The notes under the pieces were generated by a model. The model saw only the letters and a list, made by a program, of their open reading frames with translations, did no database searches and was not told the DNA's origin. Shown here in pieces: positions 36,746-49,253 of a DNA stretch of 64,000 bases. Made by a program: the position numbers and the translations under genes. This stretch comes from Phoebastria nigripes. Its lineage: Eukaryota > Chordata > Aves > Procellariiformes > Diomedeidae. The stretch is taken from contig JAYKAV010003077.1 of NCBI GenBank assembly GCA_035582835.1, forward strand, positions 1,157,906-1,221,905, in the 5' to 3' direction. Every line of letters begins with the position of its first letter. The stretch's first letter is position 1.

Positions 36746-37200
36746 GGTCCAGTGATACTATGAAATGCAAGTGAAATACAGAATGGCTTGAGTTTCTTTC
36801 ACAAACAGCAAAACCCAAATGTACAATAGATTATATATTGCTTTATTTCATTGTAAACGAGTCTGTAGTAGGTCTCTCTAGCTGGAGGCATCTACTTTCT
36901 GACATTATCAGTAATCCATTACATTTATTGTTCCCTATAGTTTTGTTGTTCTTGTCTTCACTGTTTGTCAAAACAGCCCTCCCTCACCTTTGGTTGTGTC
37001 TTTAGACACGTAGGTATATATAACTCTGTTTTCAAAGTCTGGGCTTGGAATTACAGCTCCTTTGAAATAAATTAGGGTTGTGCATCTAAATCCCATTGGC
37101 AGATTTGAAAACATCAACCTCTGGATTTATAATAATCTCATGGGATTGGATTCTAGCGCTTTGGCTGATATGACAGGAGAAGTGACTTCTAGATCCTCAC

Positions 37201-37224
37201 AAAAAAAAAAAAAAAAAAAAAAAA
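37201..37224 (+). repeat. A24 homopolymer
   Basis: An uninterrupted A-run. No upstream retroposed body is recognised. Confidence 0.92.
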
Positions 37225-37464
37225 TCAATTTTCTTCTTTGACTGATTTCCAGCATGTTTAGGAGGTGCCTGAGCAGCATTCATACCACAAGAACAAAGCA
37301 AGCAATATTCTTCTGTTAGTAGGATTTTCTGTTGCTTTTGAGGACAATATGTTCTTTGCCTTATTGTACCTTTTTTCACCACTTAGGCATAATAACACAG
37401 AAATGCCATATCGCATTTTATGTAATACCCGTGTACAATAATGTGACCCACTGCTTCACTAATG

Positions 37465-37496
37465 ATACAAGTAAAATACGGAGATTTTACTTGTAT
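37465..37496. repeat. Perfect 13-base-pair hairpin
   Basis: ATACAAGTAAAAT (37465-37477), a 6-base loop ACGGAG, then ATTTTACTTGTAT (37484-37496). Perfect over 13 pairs. It is AT-rich, too short for a microRNA precursor, and has no terminator context. Confidence 0.9.
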
Positions 37497-40400
37497 ATTA
37501 TATTAGCACTTCCCATATCTCACTGTTGGACTATGTCATTCTGAACGTGTCACACAAAATACAATGTCTTTTTTTATCACATCCTTAAAGCTGTGTATAC
37601 AACAAGAAGATTGTATTACTTTTTATTATTATTTTCTACTCCATGTTCTTAGGCCTTGCTGCCAAGAGCCCATGCAACTTTTAGTATTTTGTAGTACTTT
37701 TTAAAACCTATTAAAATCATAGTTCCCTTTGAGCAAGGGTATAAGTCTACTTCCTTTTTCAAAGCCTTAGAATAAAATTTCCCGTCTTGTTCCACATCCA
37801 GTATGTAGAATTGAAAATCTTTATAGAAGATCAGGTTTTGCATTACTGCTTTTTGGAGAAATAGTAATTTTAGTATTGAGCTTATGATCTTCATACACTG
37901 TCATTTGCATTTGGGCTTTGCAAATGTTTGGGTTTTTATATATTTCTTTCTGGATAAAAATAAGTAATTAAATTCTCTCTCTTGACTAGATCGTAGGTGA
38001 AGTGTAATGGCAGTTTGGAATATTCCCTAGAGATAATAAACTTCGTACCAACTGACAGTCTTATCAAGTAGATTTTACCACATGGAGAGGGTTGTTTGGA
38101 ATTTTTTTTTTTCTTTTTTTTTTTTAACAAAATAAATAACAGTGCTGAGAAATCATTCAAACAATGGTGAATCTTTTAAGAGATTTTCTTTCTTTCTTCT
38201 TTTTAAGAGAAACAGGTATTCTGTGGAAAATTTTGGATGTTTTGCATGTTTCAAAAAGTACAGTTTTAAATACCAAAAATGTACAGATTGCAAAAGAGCT
38301 TCTAGGTTGAAAGTTAGCATTTCAGGGAAGTTTTGCACTAATACAGGCACAAGGACTGTTGTTACACCGGAATACCCAGGCTCAGCACTTCAATCTGCCT
38401 TGGGGACTTAAACCCTCACTTCAATAAAGTTAAATTATTGTACAATAAATAGAGATAAAAAATGAGTATGCTTAATGCAGAGCTGCAATACTAGCTCTCT
38501 GTTGTCTATCAAGAGAACTAAGATTAATTGAACAATACTCTAAAAATAAACTCCCTGGATCCATTGTTTGGATTTCAATAAACAGAGAAATCGGGAGAAG
38601 GAATTGAGATGTGTTGCATCAGTATCAGGCAGGTTTGAATCCTCAGTTCATTCTCAACATGAATTTCTCATGTTTTCTAAGCATCAGAACACTTAGGACA
38701 GGATTCAGTGCGGCCAACTTCACCCCTCTGAGTGTGTGATTTCCTATGTGATCATCTGCTTGTTTTGTCAAAAGACAGAGCAGCATACACCAGGTGAGAT
38801 GAGTTTCACTTAGGGTATTAAGCTGATTTGCTGGTTATTCTGCATGGGTTTAAATGCTGAATCTTAAAAACATTAAGCTGGGAGAGGGCCAAGTGTATGC
38901 AGTATGTTGGGGTATTAGAAAGCACTTAAGGGACACAAGAAAAAAGTTGCATGTGTTGTATGCATGTGAGATACATGCGTATCTCATGTAATTGATATAA
39001 TGAAAAAAAGACTTTTTTTTTTGCCTCTCCTATTAAACTGAAATTTCTAAAAGCTAAGTCAGTATAGTCTTTGTAATTGGTTACGGGGCTTCTGTAGGAA
39101 ATTCAGGCTAACAGAATAGTACCAAAGTTTCAGAAGTTTTTAATCTTCCCTCTAATAATTTCCAAGAATTTCAGTTACGCAGAGGTAGAGATCAGCACAA
39201 ATCATCTTCTGCAAGTGACATCTTTCAAATGATGGATTGAACTGGATTGTTTGATGGCTTTTGGTTATTAGAGGTTTAGTAACAAGTAGTTAGTTACTTG
39301 GTCCTGGCTGAATTTCACTTTGATTTCCCAGTACTTCCAATTCAGTATGCTAGTCTTCAGCAGCTGCCCATAATGTTGGTGACCCTCTGTCAAGCACTTG
39401 GTAGTCCTGCTTGCCCTCTTGCTGTGGATGTAGATGATTCCTGAGCAATGTGAAGGTCATTCCTGATCTGTGAAATGCCAATGGAGAAAAGGCAGAGTTA
39501 TATTCAGGTTAGGTTTTGGCTCTTAGGAAGTTACTTCAGATTAATTAGAAGCGTGACTTTAAAGTGGACTGGCAAAATCACATTAAACTCTTTGGTGGAC
39601 TCTTACTCAAAGTTAAATCAGTTGTGNTAATTCAGTTGTGTTTATGCCCTAAATCGCTTTCAAATTAGTCAGATGTTCTCTTGGAGTGGAGTTGGGATCA
39701 TTTAAGAAATTACCTATTCCCAGCTGGCAATTGCCAGCTACGAAGCCGTTCAAAGTTGTTTCAGGTCCAAAAGCAAACCATTTCTGCCCCATCTTCATGT
39801 CTTGCCTCTCCCCAGGCTGATAATTCCAGTGATGCTGCAGTCCAGGAACTTGCAGAAACAGAGGACAGTGATTTCCTAATTTCTCTACACCTTTTATTTT
39901 TTGACAGGTCCCAGAAGAACTGTCTTGCCTACCCCTCCCTCTCTTGCCTATTCACCCTATTGCTGAATTGCAAGATTTGACAGCACAAGGGCTTCTAGCC
40001 CCTTTCCACGTGAAGTGAAACAAGTTACCTTAAACTGCTGCTGAAGGTGATTAATGCTGACCTGTTTTATTTCCCACTGGAACAGGCCAGTTGAAGNAGT
40101 TGCATCAAATTGGTTACTGCGCTTCAGCTGCAACAGTGAATAACTTCTTACACTGCTTGAATTACACCCCAAGAACATATCTAACCAAAGGAAGGTTTCT
40201 GTTCTTAGTAGTTGTGTCTGCACAGAGATTTAGTAGCACTGTTCAATTAGCACACTTTACAAGTTCATTCAGATTAAGTTCCACATTTGTAAGTGTGAAA
40301 AGCAAGCCCTTAATGACATTTGGCCATGCAATTCAGTAGCTATTTTCTTAAAGCCAGTTCTTAGGTTGCCAGATCTGGTTGCACTTTCACTCATCAGTAA

Positions 40401-41806
40401 GCATTCAGCTACAAGGATCAAGTTAGAATACATTTCTTTGTGCTTTCTAAAGTAGAAGAGAATTTTACACCTTTTTGACTGTCATTCAGCTGTGTGTTAT
40501 AGCTTTCTGGTGATGCCAGCTAGAACTAATTTTAATCTTACCAAGCCTGCCAGAAGATGAGTGTTTTGACATAGGACTTCCAAGGAGCCTAAAGGAATTA
40601 GGTTCTCTTTAAAGACCTGTTTTCTTCTTATGTGCACCTGTCTGCTTTGAGAATATTTTTAAGTGCCTCAATTTGTTTATCAAATGCATAGCATTGTCCA
40701 ATTAAGCATTGCTCAAAACAATCCGTGTAAGAGTATCTCAATCTATAATAAATTCTATAAATTTAGTTGAGAGTTAAAGAGGAGCCAAAGTGAAGAAGTT
40801 AGAGTATTAAGACCTGTCACAGCCAGGTGGCTAGGACACAAATGTCAGTGAGTCCTGATCAGTCATGTAGTGGAGGGTGACGGAGTTAGTGCAGGAGCTT
40901 AAGAGAAGCATAAAACAAAACTGCCATTAAACTTACTTCAGTAGTCTTTCACTATTTACCTTCATGTTTATTATTTCATATGACTTTCCCCTGCCATTCC
41001 TTAGAGAATATTATTAAATATAATGAATTCACTTAGTTACAGGCCCCATATCCAGGCTTAGCCTTAGAAGCTCCAGCTTCCCTTTGATCTTCGACATACC
41101 AAAATGTGTGATTATGCTATAAAAAGATAATAGAGAGAACATCAAAGGAAAGTTGAAAAATGCCAATGTGGCTTAGTAACATAACAGCTTAAGAATAGCG
41201 GCATAACAGGAAGACAACCCTAGTTCTGTCTTAATGCATTTTAATATGTACTCTGCAAAAACACTGTAACACTAGTGTCTGCAAAATAGGGAAGCTCTCC
41301 TTTCTCCAGGAAATCTTTTCAAATAGAGGATATATTTGCAAGTTACATATTACAGTCATGATAAGTTGGGTGGAAGAAATTAGGTTCATCTGGGTGATCA
41401 CTCTAGAGACCTTCCCNTTTTATCCCCGAGCTCCTGTCATTTTACCTACCAGAGTTAGTCAGGGTTTTAACCTTTGAAGACAACAATAACTGTCTCCCGT
41501 GGGAAGATCAAAGCCAGTTTTGGCCAAAAAGGTGATTTAGGTGTACTTAGTGTACCTCAAGCTAAATGTCAAATGTGATTAAACGTTACTATCTTGTCTT
41601 GCTTTAAGTAACAAAGTACAGGAACTTAGGAGTGACTGCGAGCTCTTAGATGTCTCTGTTTCGATTGTCTTTCAGTCTCTATGTAGCGCTGTCGCTCTTG
41701 GACAGCACAGCTTATCTTCCCCAGGCAAATGGACCATATCTGGGGGAGATGGGATGCAGGCAGAAGGGAGTGTTTTGTTAGGTCCTCTACAGAAGAAGCT
41801 TTTTAC

Positions 41807-41830
41807 AAAAAAAAAAAAAAAAAAAAAAAA
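41807..41830 (+). repeat. A24 homopolymer (first of a pair)
   Basis: Followed after 91 bases by a second A-run. It may be the poly(A) tail of a retroposed sequence, but no body was recognised. Confidence 0.92.
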
Positions 41831-41921
41831 TTATATGTTTCTCTGCATTGACTGAGGACAGACCATATCCCTTGTCCCTAGGAATCACAGTACTTCTCAT
41901 ACAGCTTCTCTAGCATGCTGN

Positions 41922-41948
41922 AAAAAAAAAAAAAAAAAAAAAAAAAAA
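41922..41948 (+). repeat. A27 homopolymer (second of a pair)
   Basis: Begins right after a single N at 41921, so its true start and length are uncertain. The intervening 41831-41920 sequence is not a repeat I know. Confidence 0.9.
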
Positions 41949-43850
41949 GCGGTGTGCTCTCTTCAACACGCATCCATCTTTCATCCAAGGATATTACCTG
42001 CACTTTATGGGTTATTCAGAGAAGCCCAGTGATGGGTGTCCTTGAGCATTAGCCCATATTAAAATGCAAAATCTGAAAGACAGAAGGATAAAAGTGATGT
42101 TATCAGGGCCTTGCAGAAGGAGAGAAACACTAACCACTTCTCTGGGGCCACTGAAAGTGCCAAGTATTTGCTTCTTCCAAAATCCTTGTTGATCATATGG
42201 TTGTTTACATGTGGACCCTTGGGCATTCATAGAGTATCCCATGTGTCTTGCAGAGATTTTCTGGTGTGATTAGTGATACAGAGCATCTCAGTTTTAAGAA
42301 AAATGCCCAAAATACCAAATTTAAGACTGAAGGTTTCTGGTTTGTTACAAACGCTTGGCATCTAAAAATTAAGTCTGTTGGTAGCTTTTGAAAATCCCAA
42401 CATTTTCTGATGTGACCACACCTAGAAATGATACAATTCTGCAGGTTTTACCAGGCTGAGGTAGCTACGAGATTCAACTTTCAATAAAGTGTTTCCTATC
42501 ATCATGGCCAGTGTTCAGAAATTCGGTGTATGGAGGAGTGAGCTAACATGCTTAACTTCTATGTTGGCATTAAGCAAATGTTTTTTAAGATGGGCATGAT
42601 TATGTGGTTTTATGTATGCAGTAGGTAAAACCTTAATAACCAAGGTCTTTCACCTTGGGAACAGGGATTTTATTTGGAATAAACCTATGTTCATATTCAC
42701 TGCTTGTTTCTGTGGACGTGCATTGGATTTTGTTAAGAACTAACCATTTATATTTTTATCATATGGGTGGTATCCCTGTTCCTCTTTTCTAACAGTCTTT
42801 CAAAAGTCTTTTGAAGGACAGTGGAAAGCTGTCCCACACAGACACAAGAAAGTTAAAAAAAATTGAGTTTTCTAAAGTTTTTTGGGTTTGGTTTGGTTTT
42901 GAATGCTTTTTTAGCCACAAAACCTTTCCAAACAACCGAAATAGACTGAAAAGGGCCAGAAAATTACCTACTGAGGTCCTTTGCTTTAATCAGCAAGAAG
43001 GGGAGAAGACATATCCAGCCCTTTAGCCCCTTCTTCCCCTTTTATGCTGCCTCCAGCAGTGAGGAGATGGGCCCAATTTCCTACCCCTTTTTTCCTCACT
43101 AGTAATTCTTTCAGATCTGAAGAAACATAAGGCCCCACTGTATTCAGTGCTGTTTAGGAAAGAGAATTACTGTATCNGGACAGCTTACAAGCTAAATGAA
43201 ATGTGATATTCCATTTTTCATTACAGGACATATATATACACCCACTAGCTAAGGTGTCTGGGGTGCTGAGTACTGTGATACTGCCTGTTACCTCCAGCTC
43301 AATACAGTCCCTCTCAGCTGAATTTTGTCTTTCACTGAGGAGTAAAACATAGGAAATAGATGTTCTAGGTTGAATTAATGAATTAATGGTTTAGTTTTCT
43401 TTATTGTTTCAATTCGAATTCTTACATTTCCAGAACCTTGTTTATTTGCTCAAATCTTGTATTGCGGTAGACAGCTCTCACAAGATGTAGTCCTGATGAT
43501 TTTGAGTATTTTGCCTGGATTTTAAATAGGAAATGGGGAAATGTGTTTCACTTCCTTTTCACAACAGATAATCAAGCTAGAAATTTTAGTAGATAATCAG
43601 ATGAGCAGTGACCTAGGATGGGTTTTCTACTTGTCGTGAAAAAGTGTGATTTTTACTTCTGTATATTTATTTATAGTTTTTAAAAATCAGTATGTAATTT
43701 AATGGACAAAAAATACCTTAAACCATCACTCTAGTTAAAGCGTGACCATAAAAATGTTCTTTAGTGTCTTTTAAAATGTTGGATCTTGTCCTCCGCTGTT
43801 GCAGTGTAGCAGAGCATAGAGGCAGCTGTCAGGCAGCAGCAAATGATGAG

Positions 43851-43905
43851 TGAGATCCTCAAAGTCACTGGAGTTTCTGTCCTTGCTTTCAGTGGGAGCA
43901 GGGCG
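43851..43905. mobile_element. Fragment of palindromic element
   Basis: GAGATCCTCAAAGTCACTGG, AGTTTCTGTCCTTGC and TTTCAGTGGGAGCAGGGC match the family sequence with GATCCTCAAAG, a TTGAAGTCAATGG core and CTTCAGTGGGAGCAGGAT. Short and substituted. Confidence 0.5.
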
Positions 43906-44184
43906 CTACCTCGACGTGTCCTGCTAGTACGGTGACCCTGAAAACTGCAGGGCAGGGGAGGATCAGGCTTACGCCTTTCATTTCCCCTCAGACCTCCAGT
44001 TTTCAGAGAGATTCGTACTTGGGAGCTGATTTTGCAAAATCAAAGCCCTTCATAACAGGGCTGTCTGTGCCTTTTTAGCCTTTTGTGCCCATACAGCCCT
44101 GCCACCTCCTCTGAGACAGCCTTGAAATGCGGTTAGTTGTTGTTTTTAAATACGATCAATGCAGTTCTAGTCTGCTGCTTTAAT
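43906..44184. other. Short non-coding spacer
   Basis: Unremarkable sequence between a palindromic fragment and a CR1 copy; no gene or motif recognised. Confidence 0.6.
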
Positions 44185-44495
44185 GAATTGTAGAATCATA
44201 AAATAATTCAGGTTGAAGGGACCTCAGGCAGTGTCTAGTCCAACCTCCTGCTCAGGCAGGGCTGGCTGTGAGATCTGACTACATTTCTCAGGGCTTCGTC
44301 CTCTCAGGGCTTAAAAATCATTGCTTCCCTCCATCTCCTGCCTGCACCGCTGTTCATACAAGCCAGGATGCAGTTATCTTCTCTGCAGCCAGGCACGCTA
44401 CTGGCCCATGTCTGGTCAGCTCGTGTCCCCCAGGGTCTCTGCTGCAGAGCGGTCCCCAGCGTTTAGCCTTGCAAAGGGTTATTCCTTCCCTGTGA
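44185..44495 (-). mobile_element. CR1 LINE 3' end, internally deleted
   Basis: The + strand is a reverse-complemented CR1 tail. TAGAATCATAAAATAATTCA is followed by GGTTGAAGGGACCTCA, GTCTAGTCCAACCTCCTGC, TTCTCAGGGCTTCGTCC, then a jump to CAAGCCAGGATGCAGTTATC, GCTACTGGCCCATGTCTGG and TTGCAAAGGGTTATTCC. The first and second groups are both parts of bird CR1 3' sequence but are normally separated by more DNA, so an internal deletion around 44315-44345 is likely. The 3' end lies near 44185, so the element reads on the - strand. The 75- and 89-codon frames inside it are by-products and not genes. Confidence 0.85.
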
Positions 44496-45739
44496 AGGCA
44501 TATGAAGATCTTGTCCCTCACGTAACCATTTTAATTCCAGGTAACTTCAGAGTAGTTTCTTTAGGAGGGAAAAAAAAAAGAAAACATTAAGTTTTGCTTT
44601 CTGTGAATGACTGTGTAAAAGACCTTCCATTGTGTTCTGCCTTGGAACAAGATAATACCTGCCTTGCAGTGACAAATGAAAAAGGCAGCTCAAATTCCAC
44701 ACTGCCTGGACTCCTTAGTGAGCAGTACTCTGTCCCTAACAGCTGTGCAGGAGCTTTTAAATATGATAGTAATGTTCCCCTTCACCTTCCCCTCAAAATC
44801 CTCATACGTTTTGAACCTCAACACTTGCAAACATTGGCAATTTTAGTATTTTGATTCATGTATTTCTTCCAAGATGATGTGTCAACAACAGGCACTATAT
44901 AACTGGACTTTGGCTGGCTGAGACAGTCACTGAAAGCAAGATGGTAAAGAAAAACAAAAGCAATGGGATTTAGAAGAAAAGGGAGGCAGAAGATTGTGTT
45001 TTGATGAACAATTCACATCATTCTCTTTTCTGAAGTTGCAGTTTTCTTTCTGTTGCTGGAGACCTGGCCTGCTGCACATGAATACAAACAATAGCTTGAG
45101 ATTGAAAGAAAAGTAGAAATAGACCAGATTATATTAAAATCACCAACATCTTAAGAGAGAGCATTTTTTTATTAAGCGTTATACCTGAAGGGGTCTAACA
45201 GCATTCATGCCAGTATGCACTAGCTACAAGACTATGTTTTCTCCTTCTCTCTATCTTGTTTTTAAGAAATGAGAAATGTGAAGCTGGGAGGAGACCTCAG
45301 AGATGCTGCAGATGAGGTTGTTGTGGCTTTAAGACCTGCAGTCAGTAGGTGGTAGTGAAGATACGGCAATGGGAGATGGGCAGGCAGTCTCCTAATGCCT
45401 CGTTAGCCACTTTGATTTTATGTGGAGGATGGGCAAGGGGAGTGGGAAGAGCTGTGGTCTATTTGGGGAAAAAAATATCACAGCCTATTAGTTAGAAGCA
45501 ATGAAATGGAGACAACTTCAGGGACTCCATTAAGTGCAGTGTGTTTAGGCAGACCGAGTCCCCAGGTGAGGAGTGCTATTCTAGAGGATTGTGTACTGCA
45601 AAATAATTGGACTTGGGAAATCAACTGGGCTTCAGTGGCCTCGTGTAGCCTGATACCAGGGAAGGAGTAAGGGGGGAAAACGTTTCCTTTTTCTTCCCTT
45701 TTTTTTTTTTTTCTTCCAGTCTAAAGGCTGCAATGAATA

Positions 45740-45870
45740 CAAAGAGGAAACGTCATGCTAGATAGATTTACTGTCAATAGTCGTTTGAATAATACAAACA
45801 ATGGCTATAATTAAATTTCATTTTGGCAGGGGAGTATTCGGAGCATGTCATCATAACACCAGCTTGTAGT
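45740..45870. promoter_or_regulatory. Candidate conserved element with SOX and homeodomain motifs
   Basis: ACAATGG (SOX-like) at 45798-45804 is followed directly by CTATAATTAAATTTCATTT, which holds a TAATTAAA homeodomain-like core at 45808-45815. CpG-containing GTCATGC, GTCGTTTGA and TATTCGGAGC lie nearby. SOX plus POU/homeodomain clusters are common in neural enhancers of vertebrates. Function is inferred from motifs alone. Confidence 0.3.
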
Positions 45871-46020
45871 ATATTATTCTCTTGGCATCCTGGACTTTTC
45901 CTGTTGCATTCACTGAATAAAAATGATCCAGAATTCAATCAGAAAAGGCTGAATCTGCGGGGATGCGTGTTAATGCATTGATATGTCTAGAATCAGATTC
46001 TTAAATAAAACATTCCTGCT

Positions 46021-46044
46021 TATTTGTTTATTTATTTATTTATT
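46021..46044 (+). repeat. TTTA/TATT microsatellite
   Basis: Six near-perfect four-base units in AT-rich DNA. Confidence 0.9.
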
Positions 46045-47254
46045 AAAGAAGATAAATTAAAAATGGCAGAACAAGTTGAACTAGAGCAACTTTTTGCACC
46101 CAGAGCAATTGCTAGATAAAATTATGTTGACAATGTTACGGAAAGGCTCCAGTGCATACATGAATTGCAAGTAATGACTGTGTCATTTCTTTCAGGTGAG
46201 CAAAGTCACTGTTTAATATGGTGAAAGTTGTACTAAACTGAGCACTCCCATCAATGTGTGTGGCAAGGATACCATGTATTCCCACTGTCTCCAAACAGCA
46301 CCTTGACCAAACAGTGATATTTATAAAATGCAACATTGCTAAAATGCAAGTGTTGTCTTGTCTAATGTGTGTTAAGAAATGTTGTGAGGCATCAGCATTA
46401 TTCAGTAAGTGTAAGCCATAAAAAATTATGGCTCAGTTGGGTCTGGTTCTCATTGATGCTGAGTGTGAATGAGAATCAACCTCCAGTGCTTGTGGATGCG
46501 TAGACGTGTGGGAGCCCATCACTCACCGTGTTAACAATTGCAAAGGTGAAAAGAAAAATAGATTTGTTGTAACAATGCCTAAGCCCCTCAATACTCTTAC
46601 TAAACATTTTCTCGGCTCTGCTCTTGATAGCTGCAGAACCTCAGGTATTAATGTGGTCAGTGTAGGGAAGACTTCAGAAAATAATGCATTATTGAGTCAA
46701 AAGGCACAATGTAAGATGCTGTTGGATTAAGAATGTGTATGCTGTAGTGTAAGTTAATGGAACCGTAATAGTGAGAAGTGACCTTCTTCCCCTCCAGAAA
46801 TGGAAAAAAAGCAACACTTAGCAGTAGAAAATAAGATGTGAACCTCTGAGAGTAAGGTCACTGCAACTCCCAGCATATGTGGCCCTGCAGTAATAAAANG
46901 CTGTCTGTGGCAAACCAGTGCATCACTCGTTACTATTAGTACATAAACAGGATCATATTATATTGCCCAATTCCTCTAATAATAGCTAAGTACTTTATGT
47001 GTCTCTTCCTTAAAATATCAGTTGCAAATTAAGAAAACACTTATACAGAATAAAAAAGGAAGATAAGATCTTATTCAACAGTAATCTTCCTTTTTCCTCT
47101 TAGATGAAGCCATTTATGTGGCATTCCTGTTTAGTCCTGTGTGCTCCACCAAGAATGCGAACAAAAAACCCCAACCCAAGGAAGAAAAAAAAAAAGGCAA
47201 AAATTCAGAAGACTGCAATTCAAGATTGCATTTCCTGGGTGCAGGATTTTTTTA

Positions 47255-47400
47255 GGCCAGCTAGAAGACAGCAGTAATTAGCGTATGCATTTCCTCATTA
47301 AAATATCATTAGTGAAGGCTTTGTTCCTTCAAGATGTTGCAAACAAGGTTTATTGCATTGTGTTATGTCATTGTAGTTTACCAGTAGCCAGATGTTATAT
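47255..47400. promoter_or_regulatory. Candidate conserved element with homeodomain and POU motifs
   Basis: GTAATTAGCG at 47274-47283 is followed by TATGCAT at 47284-47290 and CTCATTAAAATATCATTAG at about 47294-47312, then ACAAGGTTTATTGCATTGTG further on. The dense arrangement of TAATTA, ATGCAT and CATTA cores without repeat origin resembles developmental enhancers. No cross-species comparison is possible here. Confidence 0.3.
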
Positions 47401-49204
47401 ATGAATTTAAAGATGCATAAGCAGAGTTGTCTGAACACAGTCTGGCCTTTATTATAGCAAGAAACAAGTTGTCATTCAGATTATTGTATATGTTTAGATA
47501 GTGTTGATCACTGAAAAGTGGACACGTGGCTATAGCTTCTCTTGGAAGACACTTGCTATCATTGCTCTAAAATTAGTGCTTCTGTAATCAACTGAGAAAT
47601 ATTACAAGCAATCATATTTGGCTGCTTGCTTACTGCATAGTGGCTTTAACTTCATAATGTGTATTTAAACACCAATTTTTGCAAAAATCCAAAAATCCAT
47701 GTTTTCCTGATTGTTAAAGAAAATAAATCAAACTTTAAGGAACCGTTACGTGACTTACCTGTGATAACCGAACTCTTTTTGATTTTCTGTGTGGATAACA
47801 TTCTCAGTGCAAATTACCATTGCTTTATTCACAGTTTGTCTCACCAGAGTACCTACCCCATATTGTTCAATGTACACTTAATGGGCATGCTTTTCTTTAA
47901 TAACCATCAGTTGGAGTCACATTTTACACTGTGATATCAGTATCGAAAAAGGTATTTTAAAAGAGTGAAAAATAGCATCTTGGATTTGGAGGGTTGAAAA
48001 TGCATTGACAACAATTTCATTTTGAAAGATTCCTCAGCTCTGTAAAATACCAATGTGATGGATGACATTGCTTTAAAAAATCCACGTCAGAGCCATAGTG
48101 TGTGTGTTTGGATGTCGGGGGAAAGCAGTCCTCAGACACGCAAAAACAGCAACAATATGTTTTGCTGTACTTAAAACCAAAAGCAGTTATTCCATCTGAA
48201 TCCCAAAGTTTTCCAAGATTTGAGTTTGAGGTTAATCCAAGGTTTTGATTTGAGCCAGCCAGTGTCAGAATCTCGAGATGCGTTTAGAGACAAGGTTCTT
48301 CATCACACGTGCGTGCTAGAGAGGAGAGTTACTGACATATGTAATTGCTCTTTTTCTGTTTCCAACAAAAACCAGCTCCCTGAAATCTCAGCTTGTACGT
48401 GCTGGCTGTGNAAAGTATTGAATCAGTTCTTCCCTCCCTTTTCCGCTCCCCAATGGCTCTTCTTGCCGATACAGCAATCTTCCAAGCAAACTTTCTGAGC
48501 TGCCTTGTTACTCAAATGAAAGTACTTTCCTACTATGATTAGCATCTGTTTATGGGATGGTTCCTGTTTTTCATAATTAGATCCTGAGTAGAAATGCAAA
48601 GTCTGCTGTGTAAAAGGATAATGAATCTTTATTGCACCAGTGCAAATCAGATTTGTGCAAAAGGCTCTGTGAAAACAGTAATAAGCAGAGACATGTATTA
48701 AGTCACCAAGATAAGGTTCTTGCTTTTATATTTTACTTTTATCAATGGAAATTGTAACTACTCAGTGGATTTCACGTGACCTTTCCTGCCACTCAAAAAG
48801 ATTTTAGCCTTGACCTTAAGCTTGTACATGCCAACCCCACCTGCCTCATGGTCAAGCCTCTAAAAAAATATATATTTTAAGGAGCAGAAGTAGGGATGGG
48901 CTTTGTCTACTTTCTTTGTGTGTCTTCAGTAGTGGTGAAAAGTGGGGAGGAAGGGAGCCACTTGAAATGTCCGAGATACAATCTAATCAGCCATCCCAAT
49001 GTCCATTTAGCACGCGCTGTAACATTTGAAGCATCTCTTGGCCACTCTCTCAGAAGGGAAGGCTCATGTCATCCCTTGTATTTTCCCATTGTACACATCA
49101 TTTCCTGGCGAATGCAGGATTTATTCCCCAGCTAAACCCTTCTTGACAGGTTTGTTATCTGTTCACCCGGTCGGCGAGCCCCTGAGAGGCAGAGCATAGC
49201 TGTT

Positions 49205-49253
49205 AGAGAGAGGGAGAAGGAGAGGGGGAAGGAGGAGGGAGGAAGAAAGAGGA
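49205..49253 (+). repeat. Uninterrupted 49-base purine tract
   Basis: A and G only, with alternating GGAG, GAGA and GGGGG elements. Polypurine runs of this length can adopt triplex (H-DNA) structures, and the G-clusters could support weak quadruplex folding. It lies beside CpG-containing GACCGGTCGG-like sequence at about 49165-49177. Confidence 0.92.

Larger units (their letters stand above)
36746..43850. other. About 7 kb of non-coding DNA with homopolymers
   Basis: No gene recognised. A24 at 37201-37224, a perfect hairpin at 37465-37496, T-rich sequence at 38101-38125, and two long A-runs at 41807-41830 and 41922-41948. Frames up to 99 codons show no domain. A weak GGATTCAGTGCGGCCAAC near 38701 may be a palindromic-element scrap but is too short to call. 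Confidence 0.55.

Noticed and set aside
38940..38990. TGAGATAC / GTATCTCA hairpin
   Set aside because: Eight-base stem with a four-base loop is within chance expectation.
45265..45320. GAAGCTGGGAGGAGACCTCAG-like sequence, considered as a CR1 tail
   Set aside because: Only one short resemblance to GGTTGGAAGGGACC; no second CR1 landmark follows.
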